From contig QAYY01000012.1 in NCBI GenBank assembly GCA_003054665.1, positions 91,637-155,636 on the forward strand: a stretch of 64,000 nucleotides of DNA, read 5' to 3'. The first letter of the stretch is position 1; each line of letters begins with the position of its first letter. Below, one piece after another: positions 53,754-62,436 of this stretch. The translations under genes were made by a program, and so were the position numbers. The stretch comes from Opitutaceae bacterium EW11 (GTDB lineage: Bacteria; Verrucomicrobiota; Verrucomicrobiia; Opitutales; Opitutaceae). The notes below the pieces were generated by a model. It had not been told where the DNA came from. It ran no database searches and worked only from the letters and a program-made list of their open reading frames with translations.

Positions 53754-55045
53754 ACATCTGCATGATGACAAACACCTACCTGCCGCACGTCGGCGGGGTC
53801 GCCCGGTCCGTCAGCACGTTCGCCGAGGAGTACACGCGGCGAGGCCACCGGGTGTTGGTCGTCGCGCCGGAGTTCGAGGGCAAGCCGCTCCCCAAACGCG
53901 CCGAAGCGCTCGTCGAGCGTGTGCCGGCGATCCAGAAGTTCAACGGCAGCGATTTCTCCGTGCGGCTGCCGATCGCCACCGTGATGTCCGAAAGGCTCGA
54001 CGTCTTTCCCGCCGACGTCGTTCACGCCCATCATCCGTTTCTTCTCGGGGACACCGCCCTGCGCATCGCCGCGAGCAAGAACGTGCCCGTGATCTTCACC
54101 CACCACACGAAATACGAGGACTACACGCACTACGTGCCGTTCAACTCGCCCGCGCTGCGCGAATTCGCGATCAATCTCTCGACCCACTTCGCCAACCTCT
54201 GCGACGGAGTGATCGCGCCGAGCGAAAGCATCGCCGACCTGATCAAGTCTCGCGGCGTCGAAGTGCCGATCCGCGTCGTGCCCACGGGCATCGACGTGAA
54301 GCTGTTTTCGTCCGGCGACCGCGAACGTTTCCGCCGCAAATACGGCTTCGGAGACGACATCCTGGTCGTCGGGCATGTCGGCCGCCTGGCCCCGGAAAAA
54401 AACCTCGAGTACCTCGCCGAGGCGGTCGCCCAGTATGTCGCCTCACAGCCGTCGGCGCGGTTTTTCGTCGTGGGCGCCGGCCCCTCGGAAGACGTGCTCA
54501 AGGAAGCGTTCACCCGCCGGGGGATTGCCAAGTCGCTCGTCATGGCCGGGAAGTTGACGGGCCCGGCGCTGGTCGCGGCATACCGGGCGATGGATGTCTT
54601 TGCCTTCGCCTCCAAGAGCGAAACCCAGGGCATGGTCCTCGCCGAGGCCATGGCGGCGGGTCTGCCCGTCGTGGCGCTCGACGCCTCGGGCGTTCGCGAA
54701 GTCGTCCGCCACGGACGCAACGGGTATCTCCTCCCGGAAGACGCGTCTCCGCGCCGCTTCGCCTCGTACCTGAAACGGCTCCACCTCAACCCGAGGCGCC
54801 GGGCCGCGTTCGTCGCGCAGGCGGCCCGCACGGCGGAAACGTTCTCGCGCGAGCACTGCGCGGAGCAGGCCCTGGCGTTCTACGACGAGATCCTTCGCGC
54901 CACGCGGCGCGACCGCCTTCTCAACTGGCTCAATCCCTGGGGCGTGATGCTGGAACGGCTCAACGTGGAGTGGAACCTCCTCGCGCAGAAAGCGCAGTCC
55001 GTCGTCGAGGCGGTGACCGCCAGCAGCGAGCAGAAGGCATCGTAG
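53750..55045 (+). CDS. GT4-family glycosyltransferase
   Basis: 431 residues. GT-B fold with the N-terminal MMTNTYLPHVGGVARSVSTF motif, DVVHAHHPFLLGDTALRIA, THHTKYEDYTHYVP, then the C-terminal donor-binding half with VGHVGRLAPEKNLEYLAEA, KSETQGMVLAEAMAAGLPVV (the E-x7-E signature) and DASGVREVV. Similar to the diacylglycerol/glycolipid alpha-glucosyltransferase group, so a lipid-linked acceptor is plausible. Translationally coupled to the preceding glycosidase-like gene; 139 bp before the phosphatase/EEP fusion gene. Confidence 0.87.
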   Translation: MNICMMTNTYLPHVGGVARSVSTFAEEYTRRGHRVLVVAPEFEGKPLPKRAEALVERVPAIQKFNGSDFSVRLPIATVMSERLDVFPADVVHAHHPFLLGDTALRIAASKNVPVIFTHHTKYEDYTHYVPFNSPALREFAINLSTHFANLCDGVIAPSESIADLIKSRGVEVPIRVVPTGIDVKLFSSGDRERFRRKYGFGDDILVVGHVGRLAPEKNLEYLAEAVAQYVASQPSARFFVVGAGPSEDVLKEAFTRRGIAKSLVMAGKLTGPALVAAYRAMDVFAFASKSETQGMVLAEAMAAGLPVVALDASGVREVVRHGRNGYLLPEDASPRRFASYLKRLHLNPRRRAAFVAQAARTAETFSREHCAEQALAFYDEILRATRRDRLLNWLNPWGVMLERLNVEWNLLAQKAQSVVEAVTASSEQKAS

Positions 55046-55184
55046 TCATGCGCCACGCGCCACACCCGCCGCTCCGCCCCACTCTGTCGCGCGTGCAATC
55101 ATCGCGCCCGCAAGGGCGAAACGTGTAACCGATTTCACGCTACACCGCACCGTGGCCTCGCTCCCACTGCGGTGACCGCCAACC

Positions 55185-57572
55185 ATGTTTGCCAAACTCG
55201 AATCCTTCGCCCATCGCCTGCGACAGCGGCTCAGTCGAAGCGAGTGGGCCATCCGCCACCTGGGGCTGACGCCGTCCGAGGGAACATCCGAACACCCGGG
55301 CCTGCTCCTCATCCAGATCGACGGATTTTCGCGCACCCAGCTCGAACGAGCGATCGAGAGGGGCCACACGCCGTTTCTCAAGAAGCTCCTCCGGCGGGAA
55401 GGCTACGAGCTGCACTCGTTTTATCCGGGGCTGCCGACGACCACGCCCGCCGTGCAGGCGGAACTCTACTACGGCATTCGTTCCGCGGTGCCGGCCTTCG
55501 GTTTTTTCCATCGGGCCAAGGCGCGGCTCGGCGCCATGTACAATCCGGAGTGGGCAAAAGCCTTCGAGGCCGAGTATCGCGAGCGGGCCGAAGGCCTGCT
55601 CAAGGGCGGCAGCAGCTGGTCCAACATCTACACCGGAGGCGCCGCGCAGGAGGAGAGCCACTTCTGCGCGGCGAGCATCGGCTTCGGCGACATGTGGCGC
55701 TCGGGCAAAATCCGAAACGTTTTCCTCTTCACGCTCCTGCAGTTCCCCGCCGCCGTCCGCATCGCGGGGCTCGTGATCGTGGAGGCGTTCATGGCGTTGA
55801 TCGACGTGATCGACGGACTCCGCCGGGGCGAACGGCTCTGGCTCGAGCTGGGCATGGCGTTCTCCCGCGTCTTTGTCGGAACCGGACTGCGAGAACTCAT
55901 CACCGTCGGCGGCAAGGTCGACGTCACCCGCGGCCTGCCCATCGTGCACGTGAATTTCCTCAGCTACGACGAGCACGCGCACCGCCGCGGACCCGCGTCG
56001 CATTTCGCGCACTGGTCGCTGCGGGACATCGACCGCGCGGTGAAAAACCTTTTCCGCGCCGCCGCGCGGTCGAAGCGCCGCGACTACTCGGTCTGGATCT
56101 TCTCCGACCACGGTCAGGAGCGGGCGCGATCCTTCGCCCTTGAGAGGAAGGGCGGCATCGAGCACGTCATCCGCGATTGCCTCGAGCTCTCGCAGAAGTC
56201 GGATCCCGCCTGGCGCGCGCGGTCGCAGCGGCCGCCTCCGCCGCAGTGGTTTTCCCGCAGCGCGCGAGCCCAGCGCCAGCACGCGCGCCGCAGCGAGGCG
56301 AACGCGCTGACGGAACTCGAGAAAACGACGTTCAGCGTCTCGGCGATGGGTCCGGTCGGGCACGTTTATTTCGCAAAGGCCCTGACCGCCGAAGCGAAAC
56401 GCGCGCTCGCCGACCGCCTGGTGAACCAGGGCGGTGTTCCAGGCGTTCTCGTCTGCGACGGCGACAACAAGTTGTGGATCCATGCTCGCGGCGAAACTCC
56501 GATTCCGGACGGCGTGGCGGCGCTTCTCCCGCATCCGGAGCCGCTGCGCTCCGAAATCGCCCGCGATCTCGCGCACTTCTGCGAAAACGAACACGCCGGC
56601 GACCTGGTGCTGCTCGGCTGGTCGCCCTGGAGCGAGCCGTGGACCTTCGCTCCCGAACGCGGCGCCCACGGGGGCTTCGGGCCGGAGGAAACGCGGGGAT
56701 TCGTCCTGCTGCCGCCCCGAACGCGACTCCCGGCGGGGTGCGAGCATTACCTCCGTCCCTCTACTCTGCGGGCGGCGGCCTTGCACCACCTCGGAAGGCA
56801 GCCTCTCGCCTCGCCGGTCCACGAACTTGGCCAGCCGCGCTTCCGGCTGATCACCTACAACACGCATGGCTGCTCGGGGACCGACGGACGCATTTCGCCG
56901 CGGCGGATTGCCCGCGTCCTCAGTCACAACGGCCCCGACATCGTGGCGCTTCAGGAACTCGATCTCGGACGGCGTCGCTCTCGCGCGGAGGATCAGGCCG
57001 AGATCATCGCCCGCGAACTCGGGCTCCACGTGGTCTTCTGCCCCACGGTGACGCACGGCCAGGAGCACTACGGCCACGCGATGCTCAGCCGGTGGCCGAT
57101 CCAGGTCGCGCGGCGCGCCCATTTGCCGGCGGACCGGAAAAGCTGGTGGAAAGAACCCCGCGCCGCGCTCTGGGCCCGGGTGTTCGTCGGTTCGCAGGTG
57201 GTCAACGTCATCACGACGCACCTCGGCTTGGGCCGGCATGAGCGCTGGCTGCAGATCCAGGCGCTGCTCGGCCCGGAATGGATCGGCGCGGTGCCGCCAA
57301 ACGAACCGCTGGTGATCTGCGGCGACTTCAATCTCGTGCCGGGCAGCCGCCCCTACGGCGAACTCGCCCGCAAACTGACCGACGCCCAAGCGGCGCGAAA
57401 CGGGCATCGTCCGCTGAGCACGTTCACCTCCGTGCATCCCTTCACGCGGCTGGACCACGTCTTCATCTCCGCCCAGCTCGAGCCCGAGCGGATCGCAGTG
57501 CCGCGGAATCACCTCACGCGGTTTGCGTCCGATCACCTGCCGCTGGTGGTCGACTTGAAACTTGTGCCCTGA
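55185..57572 (+). CDS. Fusion of alkaline-phosphatase-like domain and EEP (endonuclease/exonuclease/phosphatase) domain
   Basis: 795 residues. Residues about 38-360 are alkaline-phosphatase/type-I phosphodiesterase-like: metal site LLLIQIDGFSR (Asp46), nucleophile region GLPTTTPAVQAELYYG (Thr85-87), YDEHAHRRGP, then IFSDHGQE. A hydrophobic stretch around residues 180-215 may contact the membrane. Residues about 553-795 are an EEP domain: LITYNTHGCSG, PDIVALQELDLG, THLGLGRHERW, VICGDFNLVPGS and a terminal SDHLPLVVDL. Both domains cleave phosphoester bonds with metals, so a two-step reaction on one substrate is conceivable. The 3' end overlaps the convergent VTT gene by 59 bp. Substrate unknown. 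Confidence 0.83.
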   Translation: MFAKLESFAHRLRQRLSRSEWAIRHLGLTPSEGTSEHPGLLLIQIDGFSRTQLERAIERGHTPFLKKLLRREGYELHSFYPGLPTTTPAVQAELYYGIRSAVPAFGFFHRAKARLGAMYNPEWAKAFEAEYRERAEGLLKGGSSWSNIYTGGAAQEESHFCAASIGFGDMWRSGKIRNVFLFTLLQFPAAVRIAGLVIVEAFMALIDVIDGLRRGERLWLELGMAFSRVFVGTGLRELITVGGKVDVTRGLPIVHVNFLSYDEHAHRRGPASHFAHWSLRDIDRAVKNLFRAAARSKRRDYSVWIFSDHGQERARSFALERKGGIEHVIRDCLELSQKSDPAWRARSQRPPPPQWFSRSARAQRQHARRSEANALTELEKTTFSVSAMGPVGHVYFAKALTAEAKRALADRLVNQGGVPGVLVCDGDNKLWIHARGETPIPDGVAALLPHPEPLRSEIARDLAHFCENEHAGDLVLLGWSPWSEPWTFAPERGAHGGFGPEETRGFVLLPPRTRLPAGCEHYLRPSTLRAAALHHLGRQPLASPVHELGQPRFRLITYNTHGCSGTDGRISPRRIARVLSHNGPDIVALQELDLGRRRSRAEDQAEIIARELGLHVVFCPTVTHGQEHYGHAMLSRWPIQVARRAHLPADRKSWWKEPRAALWARVFVGSQVVNVITTHLGLGRHERWLQIQALLGPEWIGAVPPNEPLVICGDFNLVPGSRPYGELARKLTDAQAARNGHRPLSTFTSVHPFTRLDHVFISAQLEPERIAVPRNHLTRFASDHLPLVVDLKLVP

Positions 57573-58194
57573 TCCGCCGGAAGGCCCAGGCGCACGCGAC
57601 GAGCACGAAGACGCCATAGGCGGCGAACCACGCGATGCGGGTGGGCGTCAGTTCGGTGCTCTGCCCGCCGAAAACCACGGCGATCACGCTTCGGGCCGAG
57701 TGAATGGGAAAACACCAGAGCAGATACGTGCGAAGCGGGACGCCGACGATCGGCAGCACGTAGTTTTTTGCGAAATACGGAACGCCGGGCAGGAGCACGG
57801 TGAACAGGCACACCGGCCCGTCCGCCCCGTGCGGCACGCGCCGCCGGAGAGCCTCCAGCCGATGCGCAAACAAATGCCCGAACCAGCGCACGATGTAGTA
57901 GCTCAGCAGGAGCTGGAGAAAGATCGACGAGATCGCCGCGGCGATCCCCCACGCGGGCCCCCACCGAAGACCGGCCAGAAGATGAAGAACCGTGATCGGA
58001 AAACCCAACAGCGGCAGGACAGTGATCGCGAGGTACACCAACGGTCCGTTGAGGTGCTCCGCGTAATCCTGCACCTGCTGAAGGTCGATCCGCTCGGCGA
58101 ACAGACCGAGCGCGATCAACACGACCGCCGCCACGGCGATCTTGCCCCAGGGCCAACGAAAACTGCGGACCGGCGGTGTTGCGGGTGCGGGCAT
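57514..58194 (-). CDS. VTT-domain (TVP38/DedA-like) membrane protein
   Basis: 226 residues from ATG 58194. About five or six hydrophobic segments. VTT signature: LAITVLPLLGFPITVLHLLAG, a PAWGIAAAISSIFLQLLLSY stretch and LLPGVPYFAKNYVLPIVGVP. Family members act in lipid scrambling or membrane homeostasis. It lies downstream of gmk (128 bp) on the same strand, and its 3' end overlaps the phosphatase/EEP fusion gene on the other strand by 59 bp. Confidence 0.83.
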   Translation of the reverse strand: MPAPATPPVRSFRWPWGKIAVAAVVLIALGLFAERIDLQQVQDYAEHLNGPLVYLAITVLPLLGFPITVLHLLAGLRWGPAWGIAAAISSIFLQLLLSYYIVRWFGHLFAHRLEALRRRVPHGADGPVCLFTVLLPGVPYFAKNYVLPIVGVPLRTYLLWCFPIHSARSVIAVVFGGQSTELTPTRIAWFAAYGVFVLVACAWAFRRIRAQVSSRPPAAGDRTQTA

Positions 58195-58322
58195 TCTCCG
58201 GGAGACCGGGCCCGCCGCAGTCGGTTCGTGGGCCGAAATCTCGCCGGACGCTACTGATGCCCGCGCTCGACGGCGGGGCAACTCGCCGAAGCCGATCACC
58301 CGGGCGAACGCGGCTCCGCCGG

Positions 58323-58976
58323 CTATTCGGCCGGTGGCTGGCTCAGGCGATCCTGCACCTTGCGCCAGATTCCGACGAGCGCCTGGAAGTCGCCGTCGCA
58401 GGTCGTGCTGTCGATGAGGTAATCGAAGCGGTGCGCCTCCCTCAGCTCCTCCTCGGCCGTGACGAGGCGCCGATTGATCTCGTCCTCCCCGTCCTGCGCG
58501 CGGCGAACCATGCGCGCCCGCAGCTCGGGAATCGGGACGCGAATAAAGACCGTGGCCATCCGGCGCTCGAGAAGCGGCTTCTCGCGGGCGGCGCGGCGGA
58601 AGTTCTCCACGCCCTGCACGTCGACGTTGATCACCAGGCTTCGCCCGGACGACAGCGGTTCGAGCACGGAGGACGCCAGCGTGCCGTAGCGGTGCTTCTT
58701 GTGCACCCAGGCCCACTCGAGGAACGCGCCGGCGGCGACCTTCTCGTCGAACTGCTCCGGCGAGAGGAAATGGTAATGCACGCCGTCGATTTCCCCGGGG
58801 CGCGGAGGACGCGTCGTGGCCGTGATCACCCGGGAGAACTCGGGCCGTTCACGGACCAGACGATCGCAGAGGGTGGTTTTGCCGGAGCCGGCCGGTCCGG
58901 CGAGGATGAGGAGAACGGCTTCGCCGGCGGCGTGGATTGGCGTTGCTGTGGACACGGGCAGCAGCTTCGAGGTCAC
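58323..58976 (-). CDS. gmk: Guanylate kinase
   Basis: 217 residues. P-loop LAGPAGSGKTTLCDR (residues 26-40; the usual form is GPSGAGKST), then RVITATTRPPRPGEIDGVHYHF (GMP-binding), VAAGAFLEWAWVHKKHRYGT and VINVDVQGVENFR. Converts GMP to GDP with ATP, an essential purine step in the cytoplasm. It lies 12 bp downstream of a small membrane-protein gene and in line with miaB. Confidence 0.93.
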   Translation of the reverse strand: MTSKLLPVSTATPIHAAGEAVLLILAGPAGSGKTTLCDRLVRERPEFSRVITATTRPPRPGEIDGVHYHFLSPEQFDEKVAAGAFLEWAWVHKKHRYGTLASSVLEPLSSGRSLVINVDVQGVENFRRAAREKPLLERRMATVFIRVPIPELRARMVRRAQDGEDEINRRLVTAEEELREAHRFDYLIDSTTCDGDFQALVGIWRKVQDRLSQPPAE

Positions 58977-58988
58977 GTAAGAAGTCGC

Positions 58989-59528
58989 TCAATACGTAAA
59001 CGCCACCGCCGCGAGCACCAGGCCGTAGCCGAGCAGCACCCCGCCGAGAGCGCGGGCGCGGGCCTGCCGGGCGAAAAGCCACTGGAAAAAGTCGCGCAGC
59101 CGGAACGGCGAGGCACCCAGGTAGAGGGCGAGCACGATGCCGGCGTAGACGGCGATCTTGTAGAGGTAGATCTGCGCCGGCTGGTAGATCATGTAGCCCG
59201 CCTCGAGCAGGGGCATCGCCATCATGAGCATGAGAATGCAGGCGCCGCGCACGGCGAGGAAGTCGGGGACGTAAAAAAACGAGAGCGCGGCGACAACGGC
59301 GAAGCCGATGAACAGCGCCACCCGGTATTCGCCGAAATCCGCCTCCGACAGATGCGACACCGCGTAGAGGAACCAGGCGGCTCCCGCGCCGAAGAGCACG
59401 CCCGCCGCGGCTTTCGAGCGGGGGAAGGCCTTGCACATCGAAATGATGAGCGAGTTGCTCACGAGAAACAGCGCGCCGAGTGCGACGAGCAGCAGGGCGG
59501 GGATCAGGGTGGCGAGCGTGAGGGACAT
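58989..59528 (-). CDS. Uncharacterised 179-residue integral membrane protein
   Basis: Not recognised as a named family. Six hydrophobic segments with short loops (for example LIPALLLVALGALFLVSNSL, AAGVLFGAGAAWFLYAV, VLALYLGAS, GGVLLGYGLVLAAVAFTY) and no signal peptide. It sits between miaB and gmk with gaps of 15 and 12 bp, so it is surely co-transcribed with them. Function unknown. Confidence 0.75.
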   Translation of the reverse strand: MSLTLATLIPALLLVALGALFLVSNSLIISMCKAFPRSKAAAGVLFGAGAAWFLYAVSHLSEADFGEYRVALFIGFAVVAALSFFYVPDFLAVRGACILMLMMAMPLLEAGYMIYQPAQIYLYKIAVYAGIVLALYLGASPFRLRDFFQWLFARQARARALGGVLLGYGLVLAAVAFTY

Positions 59529-59543
59529 GGAAAAGAAGGGGGC

Positions 59544-60953
59544 CTACACGGCGGGGCGGAGCGCCGTGGCACCGGCAGCATCGCCCTCGAGCCCGGCCAA
59601 GACGAGCTCGCCGTAAAGCGTGCTGACCGAGGCGCGTTCGATGCGCAGCGGGACAAGCCGGCCGATCAGCCGGGGCGAGGCGTCGAAAACCGCGACGCGG
59701 TTGCCGCGGGTCCGGCCGGTGTAGCGCTGGCCGCTTTTGTCCGGCCCCTCGACGAGCACCTCCTGGACGGTTCCGAGGAGCGTCTGGTTTCGCCGCACGG
59801 AGTTGCGCTGAAGAATGTCGAGCAGGGCCTGGTTGCGCGCCTCCTTCACCTCGTCGGAGATCTGGTCGGGCAGGGCGGCCGCGGGCGTGCCGGTGCGTAC
59901 AGAGTACTTGAATACGTACGCCATGTCGTAGTTGCACGCCTCGAAGAGCTCACGCGTCTGCGCGAAGTCCTCGTCGGTCTCGCCCGGAAAGCCGACGATC
60001 ACGTCGGTCGAGAAATACATGTCGGGCCGGACCGCGCGCAGCGATTCCACGATCTCGCGGTAGCGTTCCCGGGTGTAGGGCCGGTTCATCGCACGCAGGA
60101 TGCGGTCGCTGCCGGACTGCATCGGCAGGTGGACGTACTCGCAGAGTTTCGGCAGCCGCCCGAATGCGTCGACCAGGTCCTGCTTGAAGCCGCGCGGATG
60201 GGGCGAGGTGAAGCGAATCCGGTCGATGCCGTCGATCTCGTGCACCCGCTCCAGGAGCTGCACGAACGGCGACACGCCGCCGGTGTGCGCGTAGTCGCGG
60301 CGCCCGTAGCTCGTCACGATCTGTCCGAGAAGCGTGATCTCCCGGGTGCCCCGCGCGGCCAGCTGACGGCACTCCGCCACGATGTGGTCGATCGGGCGCG
60401 AACGCTCGTCGCCTCGCGTCTTCGGCACGATGCAGAACGAGCAATCCATGTTGCAGCCCTGCTGGATCGAAACGAACGCGCTCACCTGCGGCTGCGCGCC
60501 CGGCTCCGGCTCGAGGTGGTCGCGAATGGTGTTTTGCGAGCCCGGTTCCTCGCCGATGTCGATCACGGTTTCCCCCACGGGAACGCCCGCCGCGCGGGCC
60601 GCCTGCAGGTTGGCGAGGTAGTCGGGCACCTGGTGAAACTTCTGCGTGCCGACGATCAGATCGACGTCCGGCAGGCGGTCGAGCAGCTCGGCGCCGCGGT
60701 TCTGCGCCATGCAGCCGAGGATCCCGAGGATGAAATCCGGATTCTTCTTTTTCCGCTGCTGCACGTAACCGGCCTTCCCGATCGCCTTCTGTTCGGCCGC
60801 ATCCCGCACGCTGCAGGTGTTGAGCAGGAGGATGTCGCACTCGTCTTCCTCCGTCACGATCCGATACCCCCGGGCGCGCAACATCGCCGCGACAGCCTCA
60901 CTGTCGCGCTCGTTCATTTGGCACCCGTAGGTTTTGATGTAGACGCGGTTCAT
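59544..60953 (-). CDS. miaB: tRNA-2-methylthio-N6-dimethylallyladenosine synthase
   Basis: 469 residues; ATG 60953 gives MNRVYIKTYGCQMNERDSE. The three cluster-binding Cys of the UPF0004 domain are Cys11, Cys47 and Cys81. The radical-SAM cluster CNMDCSFC has Cys167, Cys171 and Cys174. A TRAM domain closes the protein (LVEGPDKSGQRYTGRTRGNR). The enzyme adds a methylthio group to i6A37 of tRNAs reading UNN codons. First gene of a minus-strand run miaB - membrane protein - gmk - VTT protein. Confidence 0.95.
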   Translation of the reverse strand: MNRVYIKTYGCQMNERDSEAVAAMLRARGYRIVTEEDECDILLLNTCSVRDAAEQKAIGKAGYVQQRKKKNPDFILGILGCMAQNRGAELLDRLPDVDLIVGTQKFHQVPDYLANLQAARAAGVPVGETVIDIGEEPGSQNTIRDHLEPEPGAQPQVSAFVSIQQGCNMDCSFCIVPKTRGDERSRPIDHIVAECRQLAARGTREITLLGQIVTSYGRRDYAHTGGVSPFVQLLERVHEIDGIDRIRFTSPHPRGFKQDLVDAFGRLPKLCEYVHLPMQSGSDRILRAMNRPYTRERYREIVESLRAVRPDMYFSTDVIVGFPGETDEDFAQTRELFEACNYDMAYVFKYSVRTGTPAAALPDQISDEVKEARNQALLDILQRNSVRRNQTLLGTVQEVLVEGPDKSGQRYTGRTRGNRVAVFDASPRLIGRLVPLRIERASVSTLYGELVLAGLEGDAAGATALRPAV

Positions 60954-61158
60954 CCCTGAGCGACGTGCGACAGGTAAAGGGGTGTTAAGTAAAGGCCCCC
61001 GAGGAGGGGTCAAGGGCGGAGCCGTGACAGAGCCGCCGGGGGAAAATCACTTGGCCCGCCGCGGCTTGCCGGACCGTTGCCCGCAAAGCTCTCCGCGGTG
61101 CTCGTCGCTTGACCTTCGCGCAACTCAGTCCCTCGCTCGCGGTCAAAGGCCCGCGCCG
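60954..61158. other. Divergent intergenic region (miaB / lytic transglycosylase)
   Basis: 205 bp. It should contain both promoters, but no consensus pair stands out. TTAAGTAAAGG at 60985-60995 is the only AT-rich patch. Confidence 0.4.
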
Positions 61159-62292
61159 ATGAAACACCTGCTGCCGCTGGCGATCTGCTCCGCCCTTCTC
61201 GCCGCTCCGCCGGTTTTTGCCACCACGGATTCCGCAGGTGCGCCTGGAAGTGCGAAAAGAGACGCCCCGGCCCCGCAGAACACGGCCAAGCCGGAGGACG
61301 CTGCGGCTCCGCAGGTCGACACTCAGCAACTCTACGAAATCGGGAAGCAGTTGTTCGATGAATACGCTCCCGACGACGTGAAAGAGGAGTACGAGTTTCC
61401 CTCTCAACAGCAGTGGGATGCGTTTGCCAACCGGCTCCAGACCGCTCTCCAGGGCGGCTCGCTGGAGGAGCTGGCGTCGTTCGAACCCGAGGCCCGGCGC
61501 GCTCTCGCCGCGTTCCGCGTTTTGCCGGGGTATTCGGACTACGTCGATTGGCTGTCCGAGCGCCTCGACCTGATCGAGACGGCGCGCGCGGCGGTTGAGG
61601 CCCAGAAAAAACCCAAGCCGCCCGTCGCTACGACGCCCGCCGTCCCCGCGACCCCGACAACGCCCGAACCGGAAACGCACCCCTCCGAGCCGACTGCACC
61701 CGCCGCGCCGCTCGTCCCGTACTACGACGTGTGGCTAGACCGTCTGCGCAACCGCCCGCCGCCGCCCCGAGCCGACGAATTGCTGCCGCTGCTCAAGGTC
61801 ATCTTCTCCGCCGAGGGCCTCCCGCCCGAACTCGCTTGGTTGGCCGAGGTGGAATCCTCGCTCAACCCAAGCGCCCGCAGCCCTGCAGGAGCCCGGGGTC
61901 TTTTCCAGTTGATGCCCGCGACGGCAAAGTCGATGGGACTGAGTCTGTTTCCCTTCGACGAGCGCTCTCATCCGGGCAAGAACGCCCGGGCCGCGGCCCG
62001 CCTGCTGCGCAAGCTGCACGACCGCTTCGACTCCTGGCCGCTCGCGCTCGCCGCGTACAATGCCGGAGAAGGCCGGATCGCCACGGCGTTGAAGAAAAGC
62101 CAGGCGAGTTCTTTCGCCGCGATTGCCGACTCGCTTCCCTCGGAAACACGGATGTACGTGCCGAAGGTGTTCGCGACCCTGACCGTCCGCGAAAACATCG
62201 AACCCCGCGCGTTGGCCGAGCCCACCGCAGCGGCCGCCACCGCACCGCGAAAAGCAGAGCGTCCGGTGTTGGGGGCGATTTCGTCGAACTGA
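61159..62292 (+). CDS. Lytic murein transglycosylase (GH23, SLT domain)
   Basis: 377 residues. Signal peptide 1-22 (ending PVFATT). The N-terminal third is low-complexity with Pro/Thr-rich linker (about 150-190). The SLT domain covers about 210-350: LPPELAWLAEVESSLNPSA with catalytic Glu232, GARGLFQLMPATAKSMGL, AARLLRKLHDRF, ALAAYNAGEGRI and ETRMYVPKV. It cleaves peptidoglycan glycan strands in the periplasm. Divergent from miaB; 144 bp before the last gene, same direction. Confidence 0.9.
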   Translation: MKHLLPLAICSALLAAPPVFATTDSAGAPGSAKRDAPAPQNTAKPEDAAAPQVDTQQLYEIGKQLFDEYAPDDVKEEYEFPSQQQWDAFANRLQTALQGGSLEELASFEPEARRALAAFRVLPGYSDYVDWLSERLDLIETARAAVEAQKKPKPPVATTPAVPATPTTPEPETHPSEPTAPAAPLVPYYDVWLDRLRNRPPPPRADELLPLLKVIFSAEGLPPELAWLAEVESSLNPSARSPAGARGLFQLMPATAKSMGLSLFPFDERSHPGKNARAAARLLRKLHDRFDSWPLALAAYNAGEGRIATALKKSQASSFAAIADSLPSETRMYVPKVFATLTVRENIEPRALAEPTAAAATAPRKAERPVLGAISSN

Positions 62293-62436
62293 CGCCGCGG
62301 AATCTCGCGCCGACGCGGGTGAGGCTTCCGTCTCGAGGCCGCGCGGTTTGAGCGAACCCGCTGCCCCTCCGGCGCTGAACCGCGCCGCACCCAAAAACGA
62401 GGTGGCCAAGGTCCGTCGGTCCGCTTTCTTAGGCGC

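Noticed and set aside
58176..60959. 927-codon plus-strand open frame opposite gmk and miaB
   Set aside because: Spans several clearly coding genes in antisense; no domains.
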